DNA of 64,000 bases from Collinsella aerofaciens. GTDB taxonomy: Bacteria > Actinomycetota > Coriobacteriia > Coriobacteriales > Coriobacteriaceae. The notes below the pieces were generated by a model, which worked only from the letters and a program-made list of their open reading frames with translations, did not search any database and was not told the DNA's origin. Of this stretch, positions 34,735 through 43,137 are shown piece after piece (position 1 is the first letter of the stretch; each line of letters begins with the position of its first letter). The stretch is taken from positions 62,001 to 126,000 of the forward strand of contig NZ_JAHONA010000002.1 of NCBI RefSeq assembly GCF_019131995.1, written 5' to 3'. The translations under genes and the position numbers were made by a program.

Positions 34735-36477
34735 ATGGCGAACGACAGCAAGACATGGCGGTGCGGAAAGTATGAGCTCAGCTTTGACCGTCCGCGCATC
34801 ATGGGCGTCCTCAACGTGACGCCCGATTCGTTTAGCGACGGCGGGGAGCACTTCGACCCCGATGCCGCCATCGAGTACGGCCTGGCGATGCTCGATGCCG
34901 GCGCCGACATCATCGACGTGGGCGGTGAGTCCACGCGCCCTGGTTTTACCCCGGTCAACCCCGACGAGGAAGCTCGCCGCGTGCTGCCCGTGGTGCGCGC
35001 GCTGGCCAAGGAGGGCGCCATCGTCTCGATCGACACGCGTCATGTGGCGGTTGCCAAGGCGGCCGTGCGCTGCGGCGCCTCGATCGTCAACGACGTGACG
35101 GGCTTCACCGATCCCAAGATGGTCGAGTTTGTTAAGACGAGTACCTGCGGCGTCATCGTGATGCATGCCGGCGAGGTCGCCGCGCCCACCCGCACGCACG
35201 CAACGGTGCAGCTCGATACCTCGGCAGCGGCGTTTGTTGCCGAGAAGGCGCGCGAGGCGGCTGCCGAGGCCGCGCGTGAGGCCGAGAAGCCGGCTCGCCG
35301 CCGTCGCGGCAAGCTGCTGGGCGATCCTAAGCCGGAGACCAAGCTTCCGGGCGGCGTGGTGCAGCCCTCGTTGCCGTTTGGCGAACCGGAGCCCACGTCC
35401 GAGCCTGCAAGCGAGCAGGAGACGCCGGCCGCCGAGCAGGCTGCTGCAGCCGAGACCGTCGCGCTCGCGCCCGAGGCCGCGCCCGCAGCCACCGAGGCCG
35501 CATCGGAGCCCAATGACCGCCTGGCCGCCATGATGCGCCGCAGCGCCCGCCGCGAGGAAGCCTACGTGCCCACCTCGCAGCTCCGCCGCTTCACCCTGCC
35601 CGATTCGGCGCCCATCATGCGCCGCGTCATGGGCTTTCTGTCCGACCAGGCCCGCACGCTCATCCATGCCGGCGTGTCGCGCGACCGCATCTGCATTGAT
35701 CCTGGCCCGGGCTTTGGTAAGTCGGCTAACGAGGACATCGTCATCCAGCGCGAGACTGCCAAGATGGCGTCACTGGGCTATCCGCTCATGTGCGCCGTGT
35801 CGCGCAAGCGCTTTGTGGGCGCCGTCTCGGGCGTGACCGAGGCCGCCGAGCGCGATGCCGCTACGTTTGGCGTGTGCCTGGGCGCCATCCAGGCCGGTGC
35901 CAACATCATGCGCGTGCACGACGCCGCGGGTTTTGCGCAGTTCCTGAACGGTTACTGGGCGGTTGCCAAGCCGCAGCCGCGCCGCGCGTTTGTGGCTGTG
36001 GGCTCCAACCTGGGGCATCGCTGCGACAACATCCGCGCTGCACGCGAGATGATCGCCGAGATTCCACTCACCTGCGTGTCCAACTCCTCCAAGATTTACG
36101 AGAGCGAGCCGGCCTACGAGACGCGCCAGGACGCGTTTGCCAACGCCGTCATCGAGATCAAGACCGAGCTGGCGCCGCTGGTGCTGCTCGATGAACTCAT
36201 GAAGATCGAGGCTGAGCTGGGGCGCGACCGCTCCAAAAAGGCCAAGGCCAACGGTCCGCGCACCATCGACCTGGACCTGCTCTGGATGGACGGCGAGACC
36301 CACGGCGGCAAAAAGCTGCGCCTGCCGCATCCGCTGATCGGCGAGCGCGATTTTGTGCTGGTGCCGCTCGAGGACTTGATGCACGACCCGGCGCGGTTCT
36401 TCCGCTACAACGGCGTCGAGGTCAAGGAGCCCGAGGACCGCGTGGGCCATATCGTGGGCGAATTGGGGCGTATGTAG
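34735..36477 (+). CDS. folP-folK: Dihydropteroate synthase - HPPK fusion with a disordered insertion
   Basis: Two folate steps in a 580-residue chain. The N-terminal DHPS has IMGVLNVTPDSFSDGG, DVGGESTRPG, SIDTRHVAVAK and IVNDVTGF. After VIVMHA (about residue 144) an Ala/Glu/Pro/Arg-rich stretch of about 130 residues interrupts the TIM barrel. The domain resumes at RRVMGFLSDQARTLI, with DPGPGFGK and SRKRFVG. The HPPK part starts at about residue 415 (RRAFVAVGSNLGHRCDNI) and has NGPRTIDLDLLWMDGE. The ATG at 34735 follows AGGAGG; the ATG at 34729 abuts that site. The insertion position is unusual, see findings. Confidence 0.93.
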   Translation: MANDSKTWRCGKYELSFDRPRIMGVLNVTPDSFSDGGEHFDPDAAIEYGLAMLDAGADIIDVGGESTRPGFTPVNPDEEARRVLPVVRALAKEGAIVSIDTRHVAVAKAAVRCGASIVNDVTGFTDPKMVEFVKTSTCGVIVMHAGEVAAPTRTHATVQLDTSAAAFVAEKAREAAAEAAREAEKPARRRRGKLLGDPKPETKLPGGVVQPSLPFGEPEPTSEPASEQETPAAEQAAAAETVALAPEAAPAATEAASEPNDRLAAMMRRSARREEAYVPTSQLRRFTLPDSAPIMRRVMGFLSDQARTLIHAGVSRDRICIDPGPGFGKSANEDIVIQRETAKMASLGYPLMCAVSRKRFVGAVSGVTEAAERDAATFGVCLGAIQAGANIMRVHDAAGFAQFLNGYWAVAKPQPRRAFVAVGSNLGHRCDNIRAAREMIAEIPLTCVSNSSKIYESEPAYETRQDAFANAVIEIKTELAPLVLLDELMKIEAELGRDRSKKAKANGPRTIDLDLLWMDGETHGGKKLRLPHPLIGERDFVLVPLEDLMHDPARFFRYNGVEVKEPEDRVGHIVGELGRM

Positions 36478-37179
36478 ATGATCGAGATGAACGCTGTTGC
36501 CGCCGGTACCGAGCTTGACGCCGCGCGCGACGCGGGCCGCGAGGGTGTGTCCGCGGGCTGGTGCGCTTGGAGCGCGGGCGAGGCGTCGTTGACGTTTTCG
36601 CTGGTCGTGCGTCCGGATGTGAACATGCATGCCTTCCACGGCCTGCCGTTTGTGGCTGCGATGGGCATGATGGACGCGCTCGTGGGCACGGCTTCGACGC
36701 CGGGGTTGGGCCTTGCCGGTAAGGTGGGTATCCAGTGGCCGAGCGATATCGTGTGCGGTGCGCCTGCGTTTGAGACGTCGCTCGCGCGTGTTGCCGTGAA
36801 CGGCGGTGCCGGTGCTGCGGGCATGTTCGGTGCCGTGACGGTGGATATTGAGCGTTCGGCGCTGGGCGAGCTTGGTGTGGACGTGGCTGACGAAGCGCTG
36901 GTCGAGGAGTTGGCCGCCGCCGTGCTGACCCGTGTGGACACCTGGGCGGTTGTTGCCAACACGCCGCAGGGCGCTGCCGGTCCGCTGGCCCCCGTGTTGG
37001 GCGAGTACTTCGACATGGTGCCGCTGCTGGGCCGCCAAGTTGCGGCGGTGTCGCCCAACGGCTTGCCGCTTGCGGTCGGTGTGTTTGCGGGCCTGGACAT
37101 CTGGGGTCGCGCGACCATTAAGACCGATGCCGGCGAGCAGGAGTTTCCGCCCGAGGCCGTGCGCATTCGCGGGCTGTAG
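36478..37179 (+). CDS. Divergent biotin-protein-ligase-like protein
   Basis: A 233-residue protein with the shape of a BirA catalytic domain plus C-terminal SH3-like domain. I see ASLTFSLVVRP, GLPFVAAMGMMDAL and KVGIQWPSDIV (normally KWPND), then a C-terminal GVFAGLDIWGRATIKT. The glycine-rich loop GRGRRG normally needed for biotinyl-AMP binding reads GREGVSAGWCAW, and the KLAGIL lysine is not apparent. It lacks an HTH domain. It may be inactive or have another substrate. It starts directly after the folPK stop and so is likely co-transcribed. Confidence 0.6.
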   Translation: MIEMNAVAAGTELDAARDAGREGVSAGWCAWSAGEASLTFSLVVRPDVNMHAFHGLPFVAAMGMMDALVGTASTPGLGLAGKVGIQWPSDIVCGAPAFETSLARVAVNGGAGAAGMFGAVTVDIERSALGELGVDVADEALVEELAAAVLTRVDTWAVVANTPQGAAGPLAPVLGEYFDMVPLLGRQVAAVSPNGLPLAVGVFAGLDIWGRATIKTDAGEQEFPPEAVRIRGL

Positions 37180-37218
37180 CGCGGGGCGTTCGCGCCCAAA
37201 GATAGACATGACAACAAG

Positions 37219-37249
37219 ACCCTCCTCGGCCTGTGCCGGGGAGGGTTTC
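37219..37249 (+). terminator. Terminator after the BirA-like gene
   Basis: ACCCTCCTCGGC pairs with GCCGGGGAGGGT around CTGT, followed by TTTCG. It ends the folPK transcript. Confidence 0.8.
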
Positions 37250-37277
37250 GCCTATCTGGGGAATGGGTTGCCAGCGC

Positions 37278-37320
37278 CCTATTCCTCAAAACTGAAAAAT
37301 TTTCGTTTTTGAGGAATAGG
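37278..37320. repeat. CCTATTCCTCAAAAC hairpin, copy 1
   Basis: CCTATTCCTCAAAAC pairs with GTTTTTGAGGAATAGG around an A/T-rich loop. It is upstream of the AAA ATPase gene, 44 bases from a second copy. Confidence 0.85.
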
Positions 37321-37363
37321 ATTAAGGCAGCTCGGTCTTTCGCGAGGTATATTCGCTATAGAG

Positions 37364-37405
37364 CCTATTCCTCAAAACTGAAAATTTTTCAATTTTGAGG
37401 AATAG
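37364..37405. repeat. CCTATTCCTCAAAAC hairpin, copy 2
   Basis: CTATTCCTCAAAA pairs with TTTTGAGGAATAG, and the inner CTGAAAATTTTTCAA extends the palindrome. It ends about 17 bases before the ATPase ribosome site, so it could influence its translation or transcription. Confidence 0.85.
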
Positions 37406-37431
37406 CGATAAAAGACCGCGAGGAGGCCCCA

Positions 37432-38628
37432 ATGAAACTCATCAATAGAACGTCATATATGGACACGTTGACGAGCCTTATTGGCGTGCCGGACATCAAG
37501 GTCATCACGGGCATCCGTCGTAGCGGTAAATCAAAATTGCTCGAGGCCCTCCGCGATTACGTGGAGGCAAATCTGTCCAATTCGAATGTCATCCATATCA
37601 ACTACAACCTCGATGAGTTCGAGAATCTGCTCGAGTATCACGCGCTGCTCGCCTATGTAGAAGAGCATCGAGTGTCCGGCAAACAAAACTTTCTGCTTAT
37701 CGATGAAGTTCAGATGTGCGACGGTTTTGAGCGTGCGATCAACAGCCTCCACGCATCCGAGCAGTACGACATATTCATTACCGGATCGAATGCCTTTTTG
37801 CTGTCGAGCGATCTGTCGACGCTCTTTACGGGGCGTACGTTCGAGATCGAGGTTTTCCCATTCTCGTTTGAGGAGTATCGACTCTATGGCGACGAGGGCG
37901 AGGTCGACCGCGACTTCGATGAGTACGCGAGAACCGGCGGTATGTCCGGCTCCTACCCTTATCCACTGCAGGAGCAGCGTTATCAATATCTCTCCAATGT
38001 CTTCAAAACGCTCATCGTGAGAGATATCGTGCAGCGGCATAACGTGAGAAACGAATCGGCGCTGCTGCGCATTGCCGATTACATGATGGACAACGTATCC
38101 AACATAACGTCGGCACGTAACATTACGGATATTTTGAACGCGGATGGGCTAAAGATAACGAACAAGACGGTCGGCACGTACATGGGGTGCCTGTGCGATG
38201 CGTTTGCCTTCTATAAAGTTCGTCGGTACGACATCCGCGGCAAAAAATACCTTAAGAGCGGCGAGAAGTATTACCTGGCAGACCACGCGTTCAAATACGC
38301 GCTGCTCGGTACACGTGATATGGATTGGGGACGCGTATACGAGAACATGGTGGCAATCGAGCTGCTGCGCCGCGGATACGAGGTATACGTCGGCGTGCTC
38401 TATAAAAAGGAAATAGACTTTGTAGCAATCAAGCGAAGCGAGAAGCTCTACATTCAGGTGAGCGACGACATCAGCTCGGATAAGACATTTGAACGCGAGA
38501 TTTCACCACTGCTGAGCATTGGCGACGCGTACCCCAAGATGATTCTCGCCCGCACGCATCACGAGGCCACGGACCGCAATGGGGTGCAGATCGTGGACCT
38601 GGCGAGGTGGCTGTGCGACGAGGCCTAG
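37432..38628 (+). CDS. AAA ATPase of the AAA_14/DUF4143 family
   Basis: The 398-residue P-loop ATPase has Walker A GIRRSGKSKLL (residues 27-37), Walker B NFLLIDEVQMC (about 87-97), the sensor-like YDIFITGSNAFLLSSDLSTL, and a C-terminal DUF4143 domain with a nuclease-like pattern ending in GVLYKKEIDFVAIKRSEKLY. Such proteins are common accessory genes with unknown targets. GAGGAGG precedes the ATG. Copies of one hairpin family stand on both sides (37278, 37364 and 38635), suggesting a mobile cassette. Confidence 0.85.
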   Translation: MKLINRTSYMDTLTSLIGVPDIKVITGIRRSGKSKLLEALRDYVEANLSNSNVIHINYNLDEFENLLEYHALLAYVEEHRVSGKQNFLLIDEVQMCDGFERAINSLHASEQYDIFITGSNAFLLSSDLSTLFTGRTFEIEVFPFSFEEYRLYGDEGEVDRDFDEYARTGGMSGSYPYPLQEQRYQYLSNVFKTLIVRDIVQRHNVRNESALLRIADYMMDNVSNITSARNITDILNADGLKITNKTVGTYMGCLCDAFAFYKVRRYDIRGKKYLKSGEKYYLADHAFKYALLGTRDMDWGRVYENMVAIELLRRGYEVYVGVLYKKEIDFVAIKRSEKLYIQVSDDISSDKTFEREISPLLSIGDAYPKMILARTHHEATDRNGVQIVDLARWLCDEA

Positions 38629-38634
38629 CAGAAA

Positions 38635-38681
38635 GCCCTATTCCTCAAAACTGAAAATCTTTCGATTTTGAGGAATAGGGC
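38635..38681. repeat. CCTATTCCTCAAAAC hairpin, copy 3
   Basis: GCCCTATTCCTCAAAA pairs perfectly with TTTTGAGGAATAGGGC (16 bp), seven bases after the ATPase stop. It may double as a terminator. Confidence 0.85.
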
Positions 38682-38734
38682 CGATGCGTTGCCTAGTTCG
38701 CCGCTCGCGCTCGTGCTCGACTTAAGCCCCTGTC

Positions 38735-39508
38735 CTATCCCAGCTCCTGCATGCGGCGGTAGATTTCGCAGATACCCTTGATGGTGAGCTGTCCGTCGAC
38801 CACGTCGAAGGCATCGGTCGAATCGGCGACGATGCTGGCGAGACCGCCCGTGGCGATAACGGTGGCATCCTCGCGGCCCAGCTCGCGCTTCATGCGCGCG
38901 ACCAGGCCCTCAGCCATGGCGGCGGCGCCCGTTACGGCGCCGACCTTGATGCACTCCTCGGTATCGCGGCCGATGGCGTGCTCGGGCGCCTCGAGCGGCA
39001 CGCTGGCGAGCTTGGCGGCACGGGCGGCAAGCGCGTCCATGGAGATGCGGATGCCCGGCGCGATCGCTCCGCCAATGTAATAACCGTCCTCATCGATGAC
39101 GTCGATATTGGTCGCGGTGCCAAAGTCCACCACGATTGCCGGCGCGCCGTAGAAAGTCTCGGCCGCAACGGCGTTGGCGACGCGATCGGCACCTACGGCC
39201 TGGGGGCGCGCCGCGCGCAGCTTGGTCACCGCGGCCGTCTGCGGCCCGATGACGATGGCGTCCGCGGCAATGCGGTCGGCCACGGCGTGCCACTCGCGCG
39301 AGAGCTGCGGCACCACGCCCGCAAAGGCGATTGCGTCGACCGCATCGAGCGAAAGGCCGTACATCTTAAAGAAACCCATCAGGCGCACGTGGATCTCGTC
39401 GGCGGTATAGGAGCGGTCGGTGGGCATACGCCACGACTGCACCAGCTCGTCTCCGTCAAACAGGCCCATGGCCGTCTGCGTGTTTCCCATATCGATAGCG
39501 AGCAGCAT
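38735..39508 (-). CDS. coaX: Type III pantothenate kinase
   Basis: Phosphorylates pantothenate, the first step of CoA synthesis. The 257-residue protein has the ASKHA-fold motif AIDMGNTQTAMGLFDGDEL, then VDFGTATNIDVI, the conserved GADRVANAVAA, and GGAIAPGIRISMDALAARAA. The ATG at 39508 follows GGGAG at six bases; the in-frame ATG at 39529 lacks a ribosome site. Type III enzymes are not inhibited by CoA. It runs toward the ATPase gene, convergent. Confidence 0.93.
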   Translation of the reverse strand: MLLAIDMGNTQTAMGLFDGDELVQSWRMPTDRSYTADEIHVRLMGFFKMYGLSLDAVDAIAFAGVVPQLSREWHAVADRIAADAIVIGPQTAAVTKLRAARPQAVGADRVANAVAAETFYGAPAIVVDFGTATNIDVIDEDGYYIGGAIAPGIRISMDALAARAAKLASVPLEAPEHAIGRDTEECIKVGAVTGAAAMAEGLVARMKRELGREDATVIATGGLASIVADSTDAFDVVDGQLTIKGICEIYRRMQELG

Positions 39509-39705
39509 GTCTACTCCCAGTGTTGGCATAAAAGGACGCGCACCATTGTATACGCGCCGCCGACGGCGCTCGGCTGCGATTCGTTTACGGTGATAGGGGC
39601 TGAGGGGTTTTAAATATGAAGGAATTATGCTCTACGAGATTTTCCTTGCCGCTTACCGAACTCCCGCGTAATATTCTTTCTTGCGCACATGAAGCGCCCA
39701 GACAT

Positions 39706-39782
39706 TGCGGGGTGGAGCAGTCTGGTAGCTCGCCGGGCTCATAACCCGGAGGTCGTAGGTTCAAATCCTGCCCCCGCGACCA
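39706..39782 (+). tRNA. Initiator tRNA-fMet (CAT)
   Basis: A 77-base cloverleaf with encoded CCA. Acceptor positions 2-7 (GCGGGG) pair with CCCCGC, while position 1 (T) faces G72, a weak U-G pair consistent with the lack of a strong 1-72 pair in initiators. The anticodon loop is CTCATAA and the stem carries three consecutive G-C pairs (GGG/CCC), the hallmark of initiators. GTTCAAATC is the T loop. D-stem GAGC/GCTC is clear. Confidence 0.93.
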
Positions 39783-39791
39783 AGAACTTGC

Positions 39792-39821
39792 AGCTCGTCG
39801 GCCTAGCCGGCGAGCTTTTTT
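39792..39821 (+). terminator. Terminator of the initiator tRNA
   Basis: AGCTCGTCGGC pairs with GCCGGCGAGCT around CTA, followed by a T tract, ten bases past CCA. Confidence 0.92.
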
Positions 39822-39869
39822 GTTAGAGGCTTTAGCCTGTGCGGGGCGCGCAGCGCGCCGCATCGGAAA

Positions 39870-40583
39870 CCACCCGCTATGCGGGTGGGGCCAAACAGCT
39901 TTACAAAGCCGCCCCCTCGCCGGACACTTGCGATTGTTCAGGCCGCAAGGAATCCGAGTCGAGAGGGCGGTGGTGGCGTATGGCCCAGAAGGCCTACAGC
40001 CTTTCCCACACGAAGTGGATGTGCAAGTACCACGTCGTGTTCACGCCGAAGTATAGGCGCAAAGTGATCTACAGCCAAATCAGGAGCGACATGGGGGAGA
40101 TCCTCAGGAAGCTGTGCGAGTACAAGGGGATCGAGATAATCGAGGGGCACCTGATGCCTGACCACGTCCACATGCTGCTGGCGATACCGCCGAAGTACAG
40201 CGTATCGAGCGTGATGGGCTACCTGAAGGGGAAGAGCTCGCTGATGATATTCGACAAGCACGCGAACATGAAGTACAAGTTCGGCAACAGGAAGTTCTGG
40301 GCCGAGGGCTACTACGTGTCCACGGTCGGCCTGAACGAGGCCACGATCGCGAAGTACATCCGGGAGCAGGAGAAGGCCGACATCGCGCTCGACCGGCTGA
40401 GCGTCAAGGAGTACGAGGACCCCTTCGGCAGGGGGCCGGGGCGTAAATAGCGCCGGTTTGACCGGCCCGCCACGGGTCAATCTGCAGTGCGGCCCGAACC
40501 CCGTGAGGGCCGGCGCCTTTAGACGCGTGCCGGAAATCCAAGGGTTATACCCTAAGAGCAAACCACCCCTTTTAGGGGTGGTT
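39870..40583 (+). mobile_element. IS200-type insertion sequence (approximate limits)
   Basis: A single Y1 transposase gene is bounded by subterminal hairpins, as in IS200/IS605. The left hairpin is CCACCCGCTATGCGGGTGG (39870-39888). The right one is AACCACCCCTTTTAGGGGTG and onward (40561-40583). Their stems share the CCACCC/GGGTGG sequence. No tnpB is present. The element lies directly after the initiator tRNA terminator. The true ends would lie a little outside the hairpins and cannot be fixed from one copy. Confidence 0.8.
39980..40450 (+). CDS. tnpA: IS200/IS605 family Y1-HUH transposase TnpA
   Basis: The 156-residue transposase cuts and rejoins single strands through a tyrosine. It has KYHVVFTPKYRRKV at the N terminus, the HUH motif in GHLMPDHVHMLLAI, and Tyr in IAKYIREQEKAD. 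All are intact, so it is probably active. The ATG at 39980 follows GAGGGCGG; the in-frame extension upstream runs through the left hairpin and is rejected. It has no partner TnpB. Confidence 0.93.
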   Translation: MAQKAYSLSHTKWMCKYHVVFTPKYRRKVIYSQIRSDMGEILRKLCEYKGIEIIEGHLMPDHVHMLLAIPPKYSVSSVMGYLKGKSSLMIFDKHANMKYKFGNRKFWAEGYYVSTVGLNEATIAKYIREQEKADIALDRLSVKEYEDPFGRGPGRK

Positions 40584-40635
40584 TTGATTATTTCGGGACC
40601 GTGTTTTCGATCCAATTCTCGGCCTCTCAAACAAA

Positions 40636-40852
40636 ATCTCGATCTGTAACATCTAGACCCGATTTGGGCGGCTAGGTGTTACAGATCGAGATATACCGGT
40701 GGGCTTGGTCGTGTTTGTCTAAATCTGTAACACGAGGGACGGTTTTTGCCGAGTAACCGTTACAGATTGAGATTTTCTAGCAGGCGGGTTTGGTTTGTCT
40801 CGATCTGTAACAGTAAGACCCGGTTTTGCCGCGTAACTGTTACAGATTGAGA
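40636..40852. repeat. Three tandem palindromic units of about 81 bp (TCTCGATCTGTAACA family)
   Basis: Hairpin arms are 40636-40650/40678-40692 (15 bp perfect), 40718-40731/40759-40772, and 40798-40814/40836-40852. Each pairs TCTCGATCTGTAAC-type with GTTACAGATTGAGA-type. Linkers between units are also similar (ACCGGTGGGCTTGG, AGCAGGCGGGTTTGG). The array fills the gap between the IS element and the reductase gene. Bases 40453-40560 hold the IS right end only. Confidence 0.85.
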
Positions 40853-40994
40853 TAAACCGGCGGGCCGCCCTGCCCCATCCACCTGCCGCTACCTGCTGTC
40901 CGCCGATTTCCGTTGCGCTGTTGTATTCCTATGACATATCCTCTAGACAACTACGCGGCATCATCGCCGCCGCGCCTACAAGAGAGGAATGTCC

Positions 40995-43025
40995 ATGACC
41001 GCACCTGTATCCAAGCTGCTCCAGCCCATTACGGTTGGCCCCCTTGAGCTCAAAAACCGCATTATGTTTCCGCCGCTGACCACTGGCTACGAGGAGCGCG
41101 ACGGTTCCATTGGCGAGCGCAGCCTGGCTTTTTACGAGCGCCTGGCCCGTGGCGGCGTGAGCTACATCGTCATCGGCGACGTTGCTCCCGTTATGACCGC
41201 AAGCCCCACGCCCAAGTTGGCGACCGACGCCCAGATCCCCACGTTTAAGGCGCTGGCCGACGCCGTTCACAAGCACGGTGCCAAGGTCGCGCTGCAGCTG
41301 TTCCATCCCGAGTACGATGTGCCCGGTGTCGGCCGCATGGTCATGGGATCCATGGCCGCCGCCAAGGCCGCGCAGGAGGCCAAGGTCGCCGGCGACGAGG
41401 AGACCTTTGCCGCCAAGATGGCCGAGTCCAACGAGATCCGCAACCAGGCCTACGCCAAGCTGCACCACGACATGCAGCACTTTGTGAACGAGGCGAGTGT
41501 GGAGCAACTCACCCAGATCAAGGAGGCCATCGCTGCCTCGGCCGCTCGCGCGCAGCAGGCCGGGATCGACGCCATCGAGGTCCACGGCGACCGCTTGGTG
41601 GGTTCGCTATGTTCGGCCCTCCTCAACCAGCGCACCGACGAGTACGGCGGCTCGTTCCAGAACCGCGTTCGCTACGCGCTGGAGGTCGTCGCCGCCATTA
41701 AGGAGGCCGCGCCGCAGCTGATGGTGGAGTACAAGCTTCCCGTGATCATGGAGAACCCCGACGGCACGCCGCGCGGCAAGGGTGGTCTGCAGCCCGACGA
41801 GGCCTGCGAGTTTGCCAAGCTGCTCGAGGGCGCCGGCATCGACATGATCCAGGTCGCGCAGGCAAACCACACCGGCAACATGGGCGACACCATTCCGCCC
41901 ATGGGCGCCATGCCCTACAACTGGACGCTGCCCGTGGCCGAGCGCGTCAAGGCCCTGGTCTCCGTGCCGGTGGCAACCGTCGGCCGCGTGGTTTCGGTCG
42001 AGGCCGGCGAGAAGATCCTGGAGGACGGCTCGGCAGACATCATCGCCTATGGCCGCTCGCTCATGTGCGACCCCGACATCGCGCTGAAGGCCGCGACCGG
42101 CGAGCCCATCCGCGAGTGCCTCAACTGCAACAAGGGCTGCGTCGACGCGATTCAAAATCGCAAGTACATCTCGTGCGTGCTCAACGCCGAGAACGGCGAC
42201 GAGGCGACCATCGCCATCAAGCCGGGCGAGGGCGACAAGAAGATCGCCGTGGTGGGCGGCGGTATTGCCGGCCTGGAGGCCGCACGCGTGGCGGCCAAGC
42301 GCGGCTACGGTGTGACCGTCTACGAGGCGAGCGATCATCTGGGCGGTCAGATTGTGCTGGCGGCCGCGCCTCCGCGCAAGGACGAGATCATGCGCTCGGT
42401 TGAGTACTACGAGAAGATTCTGCCCGGCCTGGGAGTGAAGGTTGAGCTCAACCATGCCGCTACCGCTGAGGACCTCAACGCCGCCGACGCCGCGATTGTG
42501 GCTGTGGGCGCACACGACGTGGTCATCCCCGTTCCGGGTGCCGACTCGGAGAAGGTCGTCTCGAGCTGGGACGTGCTGGCCGGCAAGGTGGAGCTCAGCG
42601 GGCGCGTCGCCGTCATTGGCGGTGGCCTGGTGGGCACCGAGACTGCCGAGTACCTGCTGCAGCATGGCTGCGAGGTGGCGATCGTGGAGATGCTCGACAA
42701 GATTGCCGCGGGCGAGTCCGAGACCATTCTGCCGCTGATCATGAGCGACTTTGCCGAGCACAACGTGGAGCAGCACGTGAAGACCCGCCTGACCGCCATT
42801 ACCGACGAGGGTGTGGAGGCTGTTCGCACCACCGAGGACGGCGCCGAGGAGCCGGTGAAGATCGCCTGCGATTACGTGGTGATGGCCGTGGGCTCCAAGG
42901 CCAACGCATTTGACCTGGATGGCGTGACGGTGCCCGTGACCTGCGTGGGCGACTGCTCGGGCGAGCGCACCGCCGACATTGCGAGCGCCATTCGCACGGC
43001 ATATCGCGCGGCCAACGAGCTGTAG
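40995..43025 (+). CDS. Old-yellow-enzyme/2,4-dienoyl-CoA reductase-type flavo-iron-sulfur oxidoreductase
   Basis: A 676-residue two-part enzyme. The N-terminal FMN TIM barrel (residues 1-365) has LKNRIMFPPLTTGYEERDG, QLFHPEYDVPG, and DEYGGSFQNRVRYALEVV. Cys residues for a [4Fe-4S] cluster are in CLNCNKGCVDA and SCVLN. The C-terminal FAD/NAD(P) domain has KIAVVGGGIAGLEAARVAAK and GRVAVIGGGLVGTETAEYLL. The layout matches enoate reductases, dienoyl-CoA reductase and the bile-acid enzymes BaiCD/BaiH; substrate cannot be read. A stretch of about 50 residues (140-190) is Ala-rich and variable. The ATG at 40995 has a better GAGAGGA spacing than 40989. Confidence 0.88.
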   Translation: MTAPVSKLLQPITVGPLELKNRIMFPPLTTGYEERDGSIGERSLAFYERLARGGVSYIVIGDVAPVMTASPTPKLATDAQIPTFKALADAVHKHGAKVALQLFHPEYDVPGVGRMVMGSMAAAKAAQEAKVAGDEETFAAKMAESNEIRNQAYAKLHHDMQHFVNEASVEQLTQIKEAIAASAARAQQAGIDAIEVHGDRLVGSLCSALLNQRTDEYGGSFQNRVRYALEVVAAIKEAAPQLMVEYKLPVIMENPDGTPRGKGGLQPDEACEFAKLLEGAGIDMIQVAQANHTGNMGDTIPPMGAMPYNWTLPVAERVKALVSVPVATVGRVVSVEAGEKILEDGSADIIAYGRSLMCDPDIALKAATGEPIRECLNCNKGCVDAIQNRKYISCVLNAENGDEATIAIKPGEGDKKIAVVGGGIAGLEAARVAAKRGYGVTVYEASDHLGGQIVLAAAPPRKDEIMRSVEYYEKILPGLGVKVELNHAATAEDLNAADAAIVAVGAHDVVIPVPGADSEKVVSSWDVLAGKVELSGRVAVIGGGLVGTETAEYLLQHGCEVAIVEMLDKIAAGESETILPLIMSDFAEHNVEQHVKTRLTAITDEGVEAVRTTEDGAEEPVKIACDYVVMAVGSKANAFDLDGVTVPVTCVGDCSGERTADIASAIRTAYRAANEL

Positions 43026-43100
43026 TTGAACATCGCGGCCAGGCGGGACGGTAGCGCGGATCCGTTTCGCCCGGCTGTGTCCCGTCGGGTGTCAATCGGT

Positions 43101-43137
43101 GCGGGGCCTGCAAGCGCAGCAGGTCCCGCCCTTTTTG
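43101..43137 (+). terminator. Terminator after the reductase gene
   Basis: GCGGGGCCTGC pairs with GCAGGTCCCGC around AAGCGCA, followed by CTTTTTGTTTT. Confidence 0.88.

Noticed and set aside
40636..40852. CRISPR array
   Set aside because: The units are palindromic, about 81 bp, only three in number, with similar linkers rather than unique spacers, and no cas gene is nearby.
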